Assembly (NCBI RefSeq): GCF_000308835.1 | Contig: NZ_BAGN01000182.1 | Location: forward strand, 62,001 to 126,000 | DNA from: Nocardia vinacea NBRC 16497 | GTDB taxonomy: Bacteria > Actinomycetota > Actinomycetes > Mycobacteriales > Mycobacteriaceae | Length of the DNA stretch: 64,000 bases | Direction of reading: 5' to 3' | Shown: positions 43,339 through 51,888 of the stretch, piece after piece | How positions within the stretch are numbered: position 1 is the stretch's first letter | Layout: each line of letters opens with the position of its first letter | Program-made: the position numbers and the translations under genes | The notes under the pieces: model-generated | What the model saw: only the letters and a program-made list of their open reading frames with translations | Told to the model about the DNA's origin: nothing | The model's database searches: none

Positions 43339-43538
43339 CGATGCCGGATCAGCCCCAGCGCAAGGAGTACGTCAAGGCGGACGGCAAGCTGGCCGAACGT
43401 TGGTGTCATGCCCATCTCTTGGAGCTGACCGTCCCGCGGGCACTTGACCTGCAGTGCATCCATGGAACGCACCGACCGGATGACTGCTTCGTGCATCTGC
43501 AGGTGGCGATGTTCCTGCTGGAAGCGAACGACATCTGA
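43335..43538 (+). CDS. Small hypothetical protein, 67 residues
   Basis: Overlaps the preceding stop by 4 bp (ATGA). Basic N-terminus (MPDQPQRKEYVKADGKLAER), then WCHAHLLELTVPRALDLQCI and HRPDDCFVHLQVAMFLLEAN, with Cys and His residues that could bind metal. Last gene of the small-gene run before the TetR remnant. Confidence 0.48.
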   Translation: MTMPDQPQRKEYVKADGKLAERWCHAHLLELTVPRALDLQCIHGTHRPDDCFVHLQVAMFLLEANDI

Positions 43539-43653
43539 ACTTCGCCCCGCTATCTCGCTTGCCCACCGCCTTCGCAGCGCGGGTTCCACCTGCGTGATGC
43601 GACCTCTTCCAGTTGCTCACGCTTCCCTTACATCTTGGAGCTGATTCACCCCC

Positions 43654-44285
43654 ATGCCAGCTACACGCCAACGCCTCAATCGCACCGAGCAACGACAGCG
43701 CACGCATGAGCGCCTGCTCGCCGCCGCGACCGTTTTGTTCCCCGAAAACAGCTACACGGCAACCTCTGTCGAGCAGATCACCGAAGTCGCCGGGTATACC
43801 CGAGGCGCAGTGCAAGGCCAATTCGGGACGAAAGCCGAACTGGCGGACGCCGTCTTGGACAGGCTGTGCCACAAGGCCATCGCCCAGGCGACGACGCAGC
43901 TGGCGCGGCTGAGGTCTACCGAGAAGATTGCCGAGGGCGAACATATGATCGAGTTGGTCATGGGGTGGTGTGAAACGGCGGTCATCGAGCGCCCCGGGGA
44001 TGGATACGGCTGGAGCTTGAGGTGATGGCCGAACGGTGGCATGACGGCGATGCGGATCTTCGGAGAGATGCACACTTGGCCCTTCTCCGAGCCGCTGTCC
44101 ATGACTACCTGGCCACGGCGGGCACGGGCATCGACCTGGCGGTCGATGCGGACGCGATCGTGATCGGGCTGCTATTGGTCATCCAGAACGAAGAACCGGC
44201 TGCGGTGACTGCCGGTCTCCGACCGCTGGTGCGGCATCTGCTGCGACGAAATAGTCCTGCCTACAGTCGAATCGGGCAAGGCTAA
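43654..44285 (+). pseudogene. Frameshifted TetR-family regulator
   Basis: Bases 43654-44025 give a TetR N-terminus with a good HTH (HERLLAAATVLFPENSYTATS, VEQITEVAGYTRGAVQGQFG, KAELADAVLDRL) and stop after GYGWSLR. In another frame from about 43995, IRLELEVMAERWHDGDADLR and RAAVHDYLATAGTGIDLAVD continue the ligand domain to 44285. The match to WLRLELExMAERWHD-type TetR proteins across the join shows that a small insertion or deletion near 43998 split the gene. The N-terminal piece might still bind DNA. Confidence 0.7.
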
Positions 44286-44292
44286 GGGCGCG

Positions 44293-44589
44293 GTGCGGCA
44301 GGTGCTGGTTGTCATACCGTGGGCGGGATCGCTGGTCTTTTCGGCAGTGCTGGCGTTCCGGCTGGGGTACTGGTGGAGGGGGACCGAGCTGCTGGTGCGG
44401 CATGCGGTGGGAAATGTGGCGAGGCTGGATGATCCGTGGGTAGCGGGCGACCAGCTGGCAGCGGACGCTGTCGATGATGCGGCCGAGGGGCTAAAGTTTC
44501 GATCAGGGTGGCAGGCACAGTGGTCGTGGTATAGCGAGCCGGACGCCGCCACTGAGGTATTGCCGCGGATAACCGGACATCCGGACTAG
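44293..44589 (+). CDS. Possible small membrane protein, 98 residues
   Basis: GTG start at 44293; one hydrophobic helix (VLVVIPWAGSLVFSAVLAFRLGYWW in overlapping halves) followed by a soluble part (LDDPWVAGDQLAADAVDDAA). It starts 7 bp after the TetR remnant. No family and no clear ribosome site. It may be part of the same decayed region. Confidence 0.35.
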   Translation: MRQVLVVIPWAGSLVFSAVLAFRLGYWWRGTELLVRHAVGNVARLDDPWVAGDQLAADAVDDAAEGLKFRSGWQAQWSWYSEPDAATEVLPRITGHPD

Positions 44590-44705
44590 CGCCGAGGCCG
44601 ACGCCGATACGACGGCCCTTTTCTATGCGTCCGAACGAGTTGCCTCATCTGGAACGGTGAAATCTGAACGTCGAAAAAATTCTGAAACCATCATTGCACG
44701 CTCGA

Positions 44706-45461
44706 TCAGCATGGAGTCGGCAACCGACCCGGCGAGTGTCGATCGCGCGCGCTTTCCCCAATACACAACAAATACTGTTGGACAGCAGTCAAGTCACGCT
44801 GTGATACCCCACGATCCGCCAGATCGTCTCGAGGGTGCAACCACCGAAAGCCATATGCCACATAGGCAGCCATTCGGATGGCGTGATGCGTGTTCGGACC
44901 ACGTGAATGCACAAGCCGGTTGTCAAAAATGACACAGCTTCCCGCCTCACCCAGGAGCGGCACTGGTGCCTCGTCGTGTACCTCCCCTATATGACTGCCA
45001 GGAAAAGCAACGGTTGCGCCATCCGATTCACGCTCCACACTCGTCAGAAAATACCCAGCCTTGAGTGAGACTCTGGGCGGAGGTCCTACAGATTGACGGC
45101 CCAGGTCACAAACCGTCTGTTTTGCATCACGATGCCATTTGAACTCGAAGTCATGAATGCTCGTTGCATTGAAGCCAGTGCACGTCAGGTGCGAATGATA
45201 GACCGATATATTCTCACCCATGATCGCCACCACTGCCGCCAGCACGTCCGGAACACTTACTAATTTGGCAAAACGGAGGTCACGATGCACAATCCCGAAT
45301 TCGTGAAGATATCCACGTGTATGCCCATTATTATTACGCCAGATGGAAGTGGCCACTTCTCGTAATTCGGCAACTGATTCAGGATTTAGAACATTCGGAA
45401 TAATAGTATACCCGTTATTTTCTATGGACCGCACATAAGCTGCAAGTCTCGTTGGCTCCAT
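44706..45461 (-). CDS. Phytanoyl-CoA dioxygenase-like (PhyH) Fe(II)/2-oxoglutarate oxygenase
   Basis: A 251-residue protein. Metal site: HRD in FEFKWHRDAKQTV (about residue 108) and the distal His in NRLVHSRGPNTHHAIRMAAY, whose Arg should hold 2-oxoglutarate. N-terminal NGYTIIPNVLNPESVAELRE is typical of PhyH proteins. Last gene of the minus-strand eight-gene run. In natural-product clusters PhyH enzymes hydroxylate, halogenate or rearrange a bound or free substrate. Its substrate here is unknown. Confidence 0.8.
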   Translation of the reverse strand: MEPTRLAAYVRSIENNGYTIIPNVLNPESVAELREVATSIWRNNNGHTRGYLHEFGIVHRDLRFAKLVSVPDVLAAVVAIMGENISVYHSHLTCTGFNATSIHDFEFKWHRDAKQTVCDLGRQSVGPPPRVSLKAGYFLTSVERESDGATVAFPGSHIGEVHDEAPVPLLGEAGSCVIFDNRLVHSRGPNTHHAIRMAAYVAYGFRWLHPRDDLADRGVSQRDLTAVQQYLLCIGESARDRHSPGRLPTPC

Positions 45462-45486
45462 AGTGTCACCGCATCCTTCTGATAAG

Positions 45487-46206
45487 CTAGCCCAACCAAA
45501 GACTAGGAGGCGAACCCAACATATCGGCTCTCGAAAGGGAAGACATTTTTATGCGCCGCAAATGACGGTCCGACGATTCCCCGAAGGCCGCCCGTCCATG
45601 TAGACAGCGTCGGTTATCAACAATCAAGACATCGTTCGTTTGCAGCTTTATTCGCTTAGGAGAAGTGGCGTCTATGGCAGCACCCATTGCCAACAGAGCG
45701 TCTTCCGCACGTCTCGATAACGCTGACATGACATCGCGCCGCCAGCGGATCCGCCAATGTTCACCCCGTTCTGACAAGACAGTGGTTATCAGCCGATGTC
45801 CCGACCAACCCACCGCAGGAACAAATTCGAACAGCGGTACTTGCAGCAGACGGCGGGTGTCAGCTGGCAGGGACGATATTATCGAGTCGACGAGTAAAAG
45901 AATCGACTCTCCGCCATCCCTCGCGGCCTTCAAGCACCCCATAACGATAACCGAATGTGGCCGCGGATAGCCTGTCGAGTCGGTGTGGAGATCGAACTTT
46001 ACCCAGTTCTCTGAATGGAGGCTCGACTCGGAGGCGGATTGAATGGCAATCTCCGAAATGAGCCGAGACGGATTTCCATTACCAATAGCACTAGGGGTAC
46101 CGAACAGGGATGCTGCTGAGATAAGTTCATCGTCGTCCGCAACATTGATGCCTGACAGAACGCAAAATCCGTTGGATTCTAAGTCGCGAAGCTGATCGCC
46201 ATACAT
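45487..46206 (-). CDS. TauD/TfdA-like Fe(II)/2-oxoglutarate oxygenase
   Basis: A 239-residue protein. The facial triad is visible as HTD in KFDLHTDSTGYPRP (about residue 73) and the distal His in LIVDNRRCLHGRAAFG, followed by Arg (RHLRRIKM). This is the clavaminate-synthase-like branch. It begins 6 bp after the preceding oxygenase gene. Together with the two neighbouring oxygenases it suggests several oxidations of one product, for example hydroxylation, desaturation or ring closure. Confidence 0.8.
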   Translation of the reverse strand: MYGDQLRDLESNGFCVLSGINVADDDELISAASLFGTPSAIGNGNPSRLISEIAIQSASESSLHSENWVKFDLHTDSTGYPRPHSVIVMGCLKAARDGGESILLLVDSIISSLPADTRRLLQVPLFEFVPAVGWSGHRLITTVLSERGEHWRIRWRRDVMSALSRRAEDALLAMGAAIDATSPKRIKLQTNDVLIVDNRRCLHGRAAFGESSDRHLRRIKMSSLSRADMLGSPPSLWLG

Positions 46207-46212
46207 CGTCAG

Positions 46213-46776
46213 TCAGCCTACTTGGAACCGAATTATCATAGTCCAACGCTCGCCGCTAAGTATCGGAGCGACGCCGTGTACCCATTTCTTTGTCGCTGGG
46301 AACGCAACCAGTGTGCCTATAGGCGGGCGCAGGCGTATATCAGGGCCAACAAAGAACAGTTCACCGCCAGCGTAATCGTCTGGACCGCTGAGAAAAATAA
46401 CTGATGTAACGTCACCAGAAATTACTGGCTGGCTATTACTCTTAGAGCGCGCTCTTTCGATATCAGTCGGCTCGTCATGGTGCGGGATGAAGCCGACACC
46501 CGGCGGGTACCGATAAACGAGCGCGGACTGATTAGCGATACTCGAAACAGACTCGCCGAAAAAATTCTCAAGGATAGCAATCGCCGAAGATTCGATCTGC
46601 ACAGTCTCTTGCTCATCCAGTTTCGAGAAATCAGTCCTGCGTTTTTGTGGATCCACCAATCCCTGATAGCTACGCGCCGCCAGCGGACTTGCTTCTGCCA
46701 ACTTTCGAATAGCCAGACACTCGTCCAAATCGAGAAATCTCTCCACGACGAGTGGACCGCGTTCAAACCAATTCAC
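46213..46776 (-). CDS. Prolyl-4-hydroxylase-like Fe(II)/2-oxoglutarate oxygenase
   Basis: A 187-residue single domain enzyme. Metal site HHD in GFIPHHDEPTDI, then the strand block SVIFLSGPDDYAGGELFFVG and the distal His in FPATKKWVHGVAPILSGERW with Arg in MIIRF. This is the P4H/PKHD fold, which hydroxylates free or peptide-bound amino acids. It lies 120 bp after the CysRS-like gene, the largest gap in the run; a promoter there is possible. Confidence 0.82.
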   Translation of the reverse strand: MNWFERGPLVVERFLDLDECLAIRKLAEASPLAARSYQGLVDPQKRRTDFSKLDEQETVQIESSAIAILENFFGESVSSIANQSALVYRYPPGVGFIPHHDEPTDIERARSKSNSQPVISGDVTSVIFLSGPDDYAGGELFFVGPDIRLRPPIGTLVAFPATKKWVHGVAPILSGERWTMIIRFQVG

Positions 46777-46896
46777 TTGTGCACCTTCTGTCCCCGCCGA
46801 CTAAATGCTTCAAAGGTGCGTACGGCCGCGTGCACCCCTCTTTCTATAGTAACGAAATATTCGGCTGCGGTTAAGTGCTTGTTCGGATTTGCTCCA

Positions 46897-48282
46897 TTAC
46901 CTTCGCTCGTCGGAGCTGTGCCACCACCATCGCGTTCCGTCCGCAGTATCCTCGATGACGATTCCTCGTCCACTCAGCGAGTCGCGGATCGCGTCGGCGT
47001 CTGAATAGTTGCCCGTCTTACGCAGCGCCCGCCGCCTCTCCAGTAGCGACTCTATTTCGAAATCCTCAGTTTGCGCACCATCGATATCGAATGCGCAAAA
47101 GAGCGAATTCAGGTCGACAAGCAGCTCCCAGGTCGCAGCCCCGGGCTTGACTTCGTTGCGGTTCATTTGCCGAATGAAATCGAACAGCACTGCCAATGCG
47201 CCTGGGGTATCGAAATCGTCATCCAAGCGATCCAAGATTGACTGGCGCGCATCACGAACCACAGTCAAAGCATCGTCCGAATCGTCACGAGACCGATCGA
47301 CGGAACGAGCAAAATTCTCGACCCGACGCCGCGCGTTCTTAGCATTCTGTACGGCGACTTCACTAAATTCCATGGACGACCGATAATGCTGACTGAGGAA
47401 GGCGTATCGTAAAGTTCGGAAGTCAGAGTGTTCGAGCACCTCTTTGATGGTCATAAAGTTACCGGCACTCTTTGCCATCTTCGCACCGTCGACCCTCACA
47501 AGCCCAGTATGCAGCCAATACTTCACAAACGGTGTCTTACCGGACGCGGCCTCCATCTGTGCTACTTCCGCTTCGTGGTGAGGGAAGATCAGGTCTACAG
47601 CACCACCATGTAGATCATACTGAGGCCCAAAGAACGATTCAGTGATCGCAGTATCTTCAATATGCCAGCCAGGTCGCCCCTCGCCCAGATCACTAGGCCA
47701 GAATGGCTCCCCGTCCTTCCTCGATTTCCACAACGCGAAATCACCAGGGTTACGTTTCTTATCATGATGGTCGATTCGAGAGACGGAGTCCTCGTCTCTT
47801 AGCTCTCGCCTGCCCGACAACTTTCCATAGTCCGAAAACGTCGACAGATCGAAATACCACCCATCATCCAATTTGTAGGCGTGTCCATGGTCGATCAGCT
47901 GATGTATCTGATTGACGATCGCGGCGATATAGTCGTGCGCTCGCGCGTACACGTCAACGCTCGTATTGCTCAACGACATCATATCGCTGCGATACTCTTC
48001 TTCGAACTTCGTAGCTAAGTCACTGGGACTCATATTCAGTTCTCTCGCACGCGCGATGATCTTGTCATCAACGTCAGTAATATTCTGCAAATAGGTCACC
48101 TCGAACCCACGGAAGCGCAGATAGCGAGCGATGAAATCGAACTGGGTGTACGTCTTAGCGTGCCCGATATGGCTTGATCCGTAAACCGTCGGGCCACACA
48201 CAAACATCCGAACTACATCCTTCGTGGCTGGCACAAAGGGCTCCTTAGATCGGGAAAGTGTGTTGTAAACGCTAATTGCCAT
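46897..48282 (-). CDS. cysS: Second cysteinyl-tRNA synthetase, archaeal-like; candidate self-resistance copy
   Basis: A 461-residue full-length class I synthetase. FVCGPTVYGSSHIGHAKTY holds the first zinc Cys and the HIGH box; PHHEAEVAQ gives zinc His and Glu; the KMSKS loop is KMAKS. In GWHIEDTAIT the second zinc Cys found in standard bacterial CysRS is Asp, as I recall for archaeal-type enzymes. The C-terminal DALR and anticodon parts (RRALRKTGNYSDADAIRDSL) are present, so it can probably charge tRNA. Its start overlaps the nucleotidyltransferase gene by 11 bp. In a biosynthetic run it may protect the host, or feed Cys-tRNA into the pathway. Confidence 0.85.
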   Translation of the reverse strand: MAISVYNTLSRSKEPFVPATKDVVRMFVCGPTVYGSSHIGHAKTYTQFDFIARYLRFRGFEVTYLQNITDVDDKIIARARELNMSPSDLATKFEEEYRSDMMSLSNTSVDVYARAHDYIAAIVNQIHQLIDHGHAYKLDDGWYFDLSTFSDYGKLSGRRELRDEDSVSRIDHHDKKRNPGDFALWKSRKDGEPFWPSDLGEGRPGWHIEDTAITESFFGPQYDLHGGAVDLIFPHHEAEVAQMEAASGKTPFVKYWLHTGLVRVDGAKMAKSAGNFMTIKEVLEHSDFRTLRYAFLSQHYRSSMEFSEVAVQNAKNARRRVENFARSVDRSRDDSDDALTVVRDARQSILDRLDDDFDTPGALAVLFDFIRQMNRNEVKPGAATWELLVDLNSLFCAFDIDGAQTEDFEIESLLERRRALRKTGNYSDADAIRDSLSGRGIVIEDTADGTRWWWHSSDERR

Positions 48283-49348
48283 TTGAAGTCTCCGTTTTAT
48301 TGCCGCTGCGCCTAATAGCTGTTACCGCATCCGTCCATTGTGTTATCGAGTCGACGGCGCCTATAGCAGTATCGAGCTCAGCGCGATTAGCGGATAATGT
48401 ATAGTTTATCACATTTCGGACCATTTCCTTAGTGCCCGGCTCATACTCTGCGCAGATTTGATCCGCAAGAGTTGAGGGGCTCACTTCGATGCAGGATTGG
48501 AAACGACGCCGCTTTTCGACAACCTCGTCGCCCGAAGTGGCTAGCCCAGGCATCCTATTACACAGCTCTTCGAGAGCAGCTATCCGACGCTCCAGATCTT
48601 CCGCAGACGTTGGATCGCATCTCAACGCTGCCTCCAGGAGTGCCTTTGAGTTTCCACTCCACTGATCGAGGATTGCCGCTAGGTCGACGAACTTCCACTT
48701 TTTGTTTGATATGAATTTGCCGCTCTGCGCGAATGCATAGTCAAGGACTTCCTCGACAGCATGGTTCAAAACATAATGCCCGGCAGCAGCTCCGTGACGC
48801 TTAGCTTGCCGCAGTGGCATTTCACGTATGTCCCACGTTATTCTATTCGAGAGTCGCGCCGTTTCATTGGTCAGATGCTCCTGACCGGACTGAACTTTCC
48901 GGCTCACAAGTTCGCTGAACCGACCATCGCGGTCGAAGACAATCTCGCGCTTGTTCGCATAAACATCGCACTTTTCTCCGTCCCAAGCTGTTCGCGGATC
49001 GTTCTCGTAGTCGAAAATAAGCTGGTGAACATTCACTTCCATTTCTCCCCAGCTGACAGGGACATGGAACATAAAGTTTGGAACCCAACTAGGTATGCGA
49101 TCGGACAGGAGCCGATACGTGTCTACAACTCGAGGCCGCCACTCTTCGGAATACATCGGAATATCAAGGACCAGTGAGATATCGAAGTCTGAGTGCTCAT
49201 CGAACCGAGTCTTGCAGGCCGTAAAGTCAGCAGCAGACGACAGGATCGAGACAGCCTGAACACCTGGCTTTGCAACGAGGGCACTGACGAACGGCGACAT
49301 GACCGAACGTGCGCGCTGCCACATGGACTCGGACGGCGGCGGAATCAT
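48272..49348 (-). CDS. Nucleotidyltransferase-fold protein
   Basis: A 358-residue protein. The block GVQAVSILSSAADF and then RFDEHSDFDISLVLD has the DxD pair of polymerase-beta-type nucleotidyltransferases, although the usual Gly-Ser before it is replaced (SSAADF). A third Asp may be in EMEVNVHQLIFDYEND. The second half is a helical bundle (GHYVLNHAVEEVLDYAFAQ, DLERRIAALEELCNRM) like that of antibiotic nucleotidyltransferases. It may adenylylate an intermediate or inactivate the product for self-protection. Thirty bp after the ATP-grasp gene and overlapping the CysRS gene. Confidence 0.65.
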   Translation of the reverse strand: MIPPPSESMWQRARSVMSPFVSALVAKPGVQAVSILSSAADFTACKTRFDEHSDFDISLVLDIPMYSEEWRPRVVDTYRLLSDRIPSWVPNFMFHVPVSWGEMEVNVHQLIFDYENDPRTAWDGEKCDVYANKREIVFDRDGRFSELVSRKVQSGQEHLTNETARLSNRITWDIREMPLRQAKRHGAAAGHYVLNHAVEEVLDYAFAQSGKFISNKKWKFVDLAAILDQWSGNSKALLEAALRCDPTSAEDLERRIAALEELCNRMPGLATSGDEVVEKRRRFQSCIEVSPSTLADQICAEYEPGTKEMVRNVINYTLSANRAELDTAIGAVDSITQWTDAVTAIRRSGNKTETSNGN

Positions 49349-49378
49349 CGGGCCATCGTACCGTGGTAGCAGACGCTG

Positions 49379-50740
49379 CTAGCACGCGACCTGGGGCTGT
49401 CCTAAAGCCGCTAGCAGCGCTTCGACTACTGCGTGGCCGTCTCGATCGAGCGACTGCCCATCGTCGGTTGCGAGACTTTTGTGGCATGCGATTCTGGCCA
49501 GAACCGCTCCGCTTTCGACAGTGATGCCAGTACGTGGCAGGCCACCAACGTAGTACTCGTCAGCACCACAATCTAGCAGTCCAATCCCAAAGCGCCGCCA
49601 GGCTAGGTTGCGTTCGTCATCAAGGACGTATATTCCTGCCGACAGGCTATGAGCTATACGCACCGGGCCATACCTATTGCGCACGACGAGCTGTGTCCCC
49701 TGGAGGTCACCAGATACTGGCTGGGTGGAGACGGTTGATCCATTTAGGGCAAGGACATGACTAACTTGCATTGGCAAAACTCCGCGCGAGACTTCCATCT
49801 CTCCCAGGAGCCAGGTCGATGCCTGTATCCGGCCGTTGATTTCTAGAACCAGCAAGCCACCGTCACCGACAGCAAAATCGACGCCAAATATACCGAGGTA
49901 GCCGTGATTGAGAAGTTCTTGCCCGATGCTGCTAGTCAAGCAAGCTGACTCCTTCGCATACAACGAAGGAAGCGAATTCGCCAATCCAAAGTCAGTGCCA
50001 CAATAAACACCGAAGCCCGCTCCGACACTTGATATGTTCGATAATTGCACCGAAGGAGGGCTGACAGCTACACCGCCTCTGCCAGCTAGACCGTGAGTGT
50101 TTATTGTTAAGGCGCCTGAATATCTGCTGGCAAGCCAAACTGGAACAGACGGGTAGCGCGTTACTATCTTATCTATATCATCTTCAGTGCGTACGCAGAA
50201 CGTCCCGATGCCTGACGATCCGGTTGGTGTCTGAACCACCATTCGTTCGCCAAGTATCTTCTCTAGCCGCTTATATTGCAATTGGCGACTGTCTACTACG
50301 ACTGACTGCGGTACGGGTATTTGAAGTCTTCGTAACCACTTTCTTGTCTCGATCTTGTTGGTAAGAACTGCCGATGGTGGCCGATCCAAACCGGGAGGAA
50401 GAAGTATTCGGCCGGGTCGACCATTCGTCGCTTTTCGCCACTCATCTGTTAGTTGATAGGGCGCTAAAATCAAGCTGGGAGCCGTCAGCTTCGACTCGTC
50501 AATGTGGTCGAGTAATGCGTCCGCATCTTGTCCTCGCCAACGTGACCGTCGACCCGTCCGCTCTTCTACGGAGGCCAGCCTCACATCAAAGGCTTCCCCC
50601 CAGCCTTCGTCGGCGGCCTCACAGGACCACAAGCTGCGAAGCAAATCGAGTCTCATGAGTGGAAGTAAGTCAATCGGCCTATTTGAAACTCCCGCCATTC
50701 GACGACGGAATGGTTCGAGCTCGGAAGCCAACGTCTTCAT
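49379..50740 (-). CDS. ATP-grasp ligase
   Basis: A 453-residue protein. The ATP-grasp core runs from about residue 125 (NKIETRKWLRRLQIPVPQS), through the glycine-rich loop MVVQTPTGSSGIGTF, to the metal-binding strand LLVLEINGRIQAST (E-x-N). The N-terminal 120 residues resemble the pre-grasp part; the C-terminal 110 residues are beta-rich. Such enzymes join a carboxylate to an amine through an acyl phosphate, often making dipeptides or pseudopeptides. It lies 18 bp after the other ATP-grasp gene. Substrates unknown. Confidence 0.78.
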   Translation of the reverse strand: MKTLASELEPFRRRMAGVSNRPIDLLPLMRLDLLRSLWSCEAADEGWGEAFDVRLASVEERTGRRSRWRGQDADALLDHIDESKLTAPSLILAPYQLTDEWRKATNGRPGRILLPPGLDRPPSAVLTNKIETRKWLRRLQIPVPQSVVVDSRQLQYKRLEKILGERMVVQTPTGSSGIGTFCVRTEDDIDKIVTRYPSVPVWLASRYSGALTINTHGLAGRGGVAVSPPSVQLSNISSVGAGFGVYCGTDFGLANSLPSLYAKESACLTSSIGQELLNHGYLGIFGVDFAVGDGGLLVLEINGRIQASTWLLGEMEVSRGVLPMQVSHVLALNGSTVSTQPVSGDLQGTQLVVRNRYGPVRIAHSLSAGIYVLDDERNLAWRRFGIGLLDCGADEYYVGGLPRTGITVESGAVLARIACHKSLATDDGQSLDRDGHAVVEALLAALGQPQVAC

Positions 50741-50758
50741 GTGCCGAAGGTTCCAGTT

Positions 50759-51886
50759 CTAACCGCTGTTTGGCTTCGGCAAATATTTGCGCAACTCTCC
50801 TGCCACGCCACCGTGCGTACGCTGAATATTAGTCAGGCCAGGGCTACTGTTTCCCTCTATAATTACCGGGCCATCTTCTGTAATGGCGATATCCCAGCCT
50901 ATGTAGGGCACCTCAGGGAATAAGGCTGCGCATCTTTTTGCAATCCCTACTAGTTCGTGTATTGAATCCAGCTTGCGCCCTTCGAATCGGACACCGTTCT
51001 CAGGATGAACCCTATGAACGGAAAACGATTCGTCGTATGCCTGCGGTGCCAGCGCGCCAGTCTCGATATCCATAGCTAAATATAGACCGCCAACATGCGC
51101 ATTGTCGGCAGGCTGATCACCGCGGCCTAGCTTCAGAATGCAGTACCGCACAGATGGCTCGTGAAGTTCATTGAACGTTGTAATCGTGCGGATGGTGTTC
51201 ACCGACGCGCTGTGTAGCTCGTTCATAAAGGAGCTTTGGGCGACGAACTCTTCGATGATCGCCGAGCCATACAGCAAGGAGTACCGAGAAGCAGAAAAAG
51301 TTGAGCCGTCCTGGTTGCAAACATTCCCATTGACGAACTTCAATATGTGAACACCCTCACCCCCACTTGAGTATTGTGACGGTTTAATGACAACCTGCTG
51401 ATGTTGCGAAATCAAAGTATTGAGCTTTTCGGTGCCAATTGGCAGCCCCTTTGTGTCGAACCACTTTTTTCCGTTCCCGTATGCTATGAGTGCTGGCTGC
51501 GGTATCCCTGCGGCGGTGAGTATATTTTTACAGACGAGCTTGTCGTCAAGCAGCACGGTTTCTGTATTTATTGCAGGGAGGATTCGATAGTAGAGGACGG
51601 TCTCTGGCAGGTACCCGAAAATTTCGTTGAATCGGACACGGCGATCGTAAAGTCCGTATCGCATATAGTGAAATGGAATGCACCGCCACTTTAAAGTGAG
51701 TGCTACGAGCTCAACGAGGAGGTTCGCAGTCGATTTTCTGGTTTTACACTTGCGGAATGCTGGCCAGTATGCAACGCGAGTTCGCATCAATTGGTATCGC
51801 AACCAAGCCGTTGCTACCAACTTAGGCCCTATCGTGACACGGTATCTGTACTCGCGATTCCGCATTAGCGTGTTGAAATTCATCAA
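50759..51886 (-). CDS. ATP-grasp protein of the sugar-transfer-associated (ATPgrasp_ST) type
   Basis: About 375 residues; TTG 51886 and ATG 51883 are both possible starts. ATP-grasp marks: KNILTAAGIPQPALIAYGNG, the lysine strand VVIKPSQYSSGGEGVHIL, and GPVIIEGNSSPGLTNIQ with the E-x-N metal ligands. The family (pfam ATPgrasp_ST) occurs in polysaccharide and natural-product clusters. It starts within 3 bp of the MshC-like stop, so translation is coupled. Probably makes an amide bond on a scaffold given by its neighbours. Confidence 0.78.
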   Translation of the reverse strand: MMNFNTLMRNREYRYRVTIGPKLVATAWLRYQLMRTRVAYWPAFRKCKTRKSTANLLVELVALTLKWRCIPFHYMRYGLYDRRVRFNEIFGYLPETVLYYRILPAINTETVLLDDKLVCKNILTAAGIPQPALIAYGNGKKWFDTKGLPIGTEKLNTLISQHQQVVIKPSQYSSGGEGVHILKFVNGNVCNQDGSTFSASRYSLLYGSAIIEEFVAQSSFMNELHSASVNTIRTITTFNELHEPSVRYCILKLGRGDQPADNAHVGGLYLAMDIETGALAPQAYDESFSVHRVHPENGVRFEGRKLDSIHELVGIAKRCAALFPEVPYIGWDIAITEDGPVIIEGNSSPGLTNIQRTHGGVAGELRKYLPKPNSG

Positions 51887-51888
51887 CG

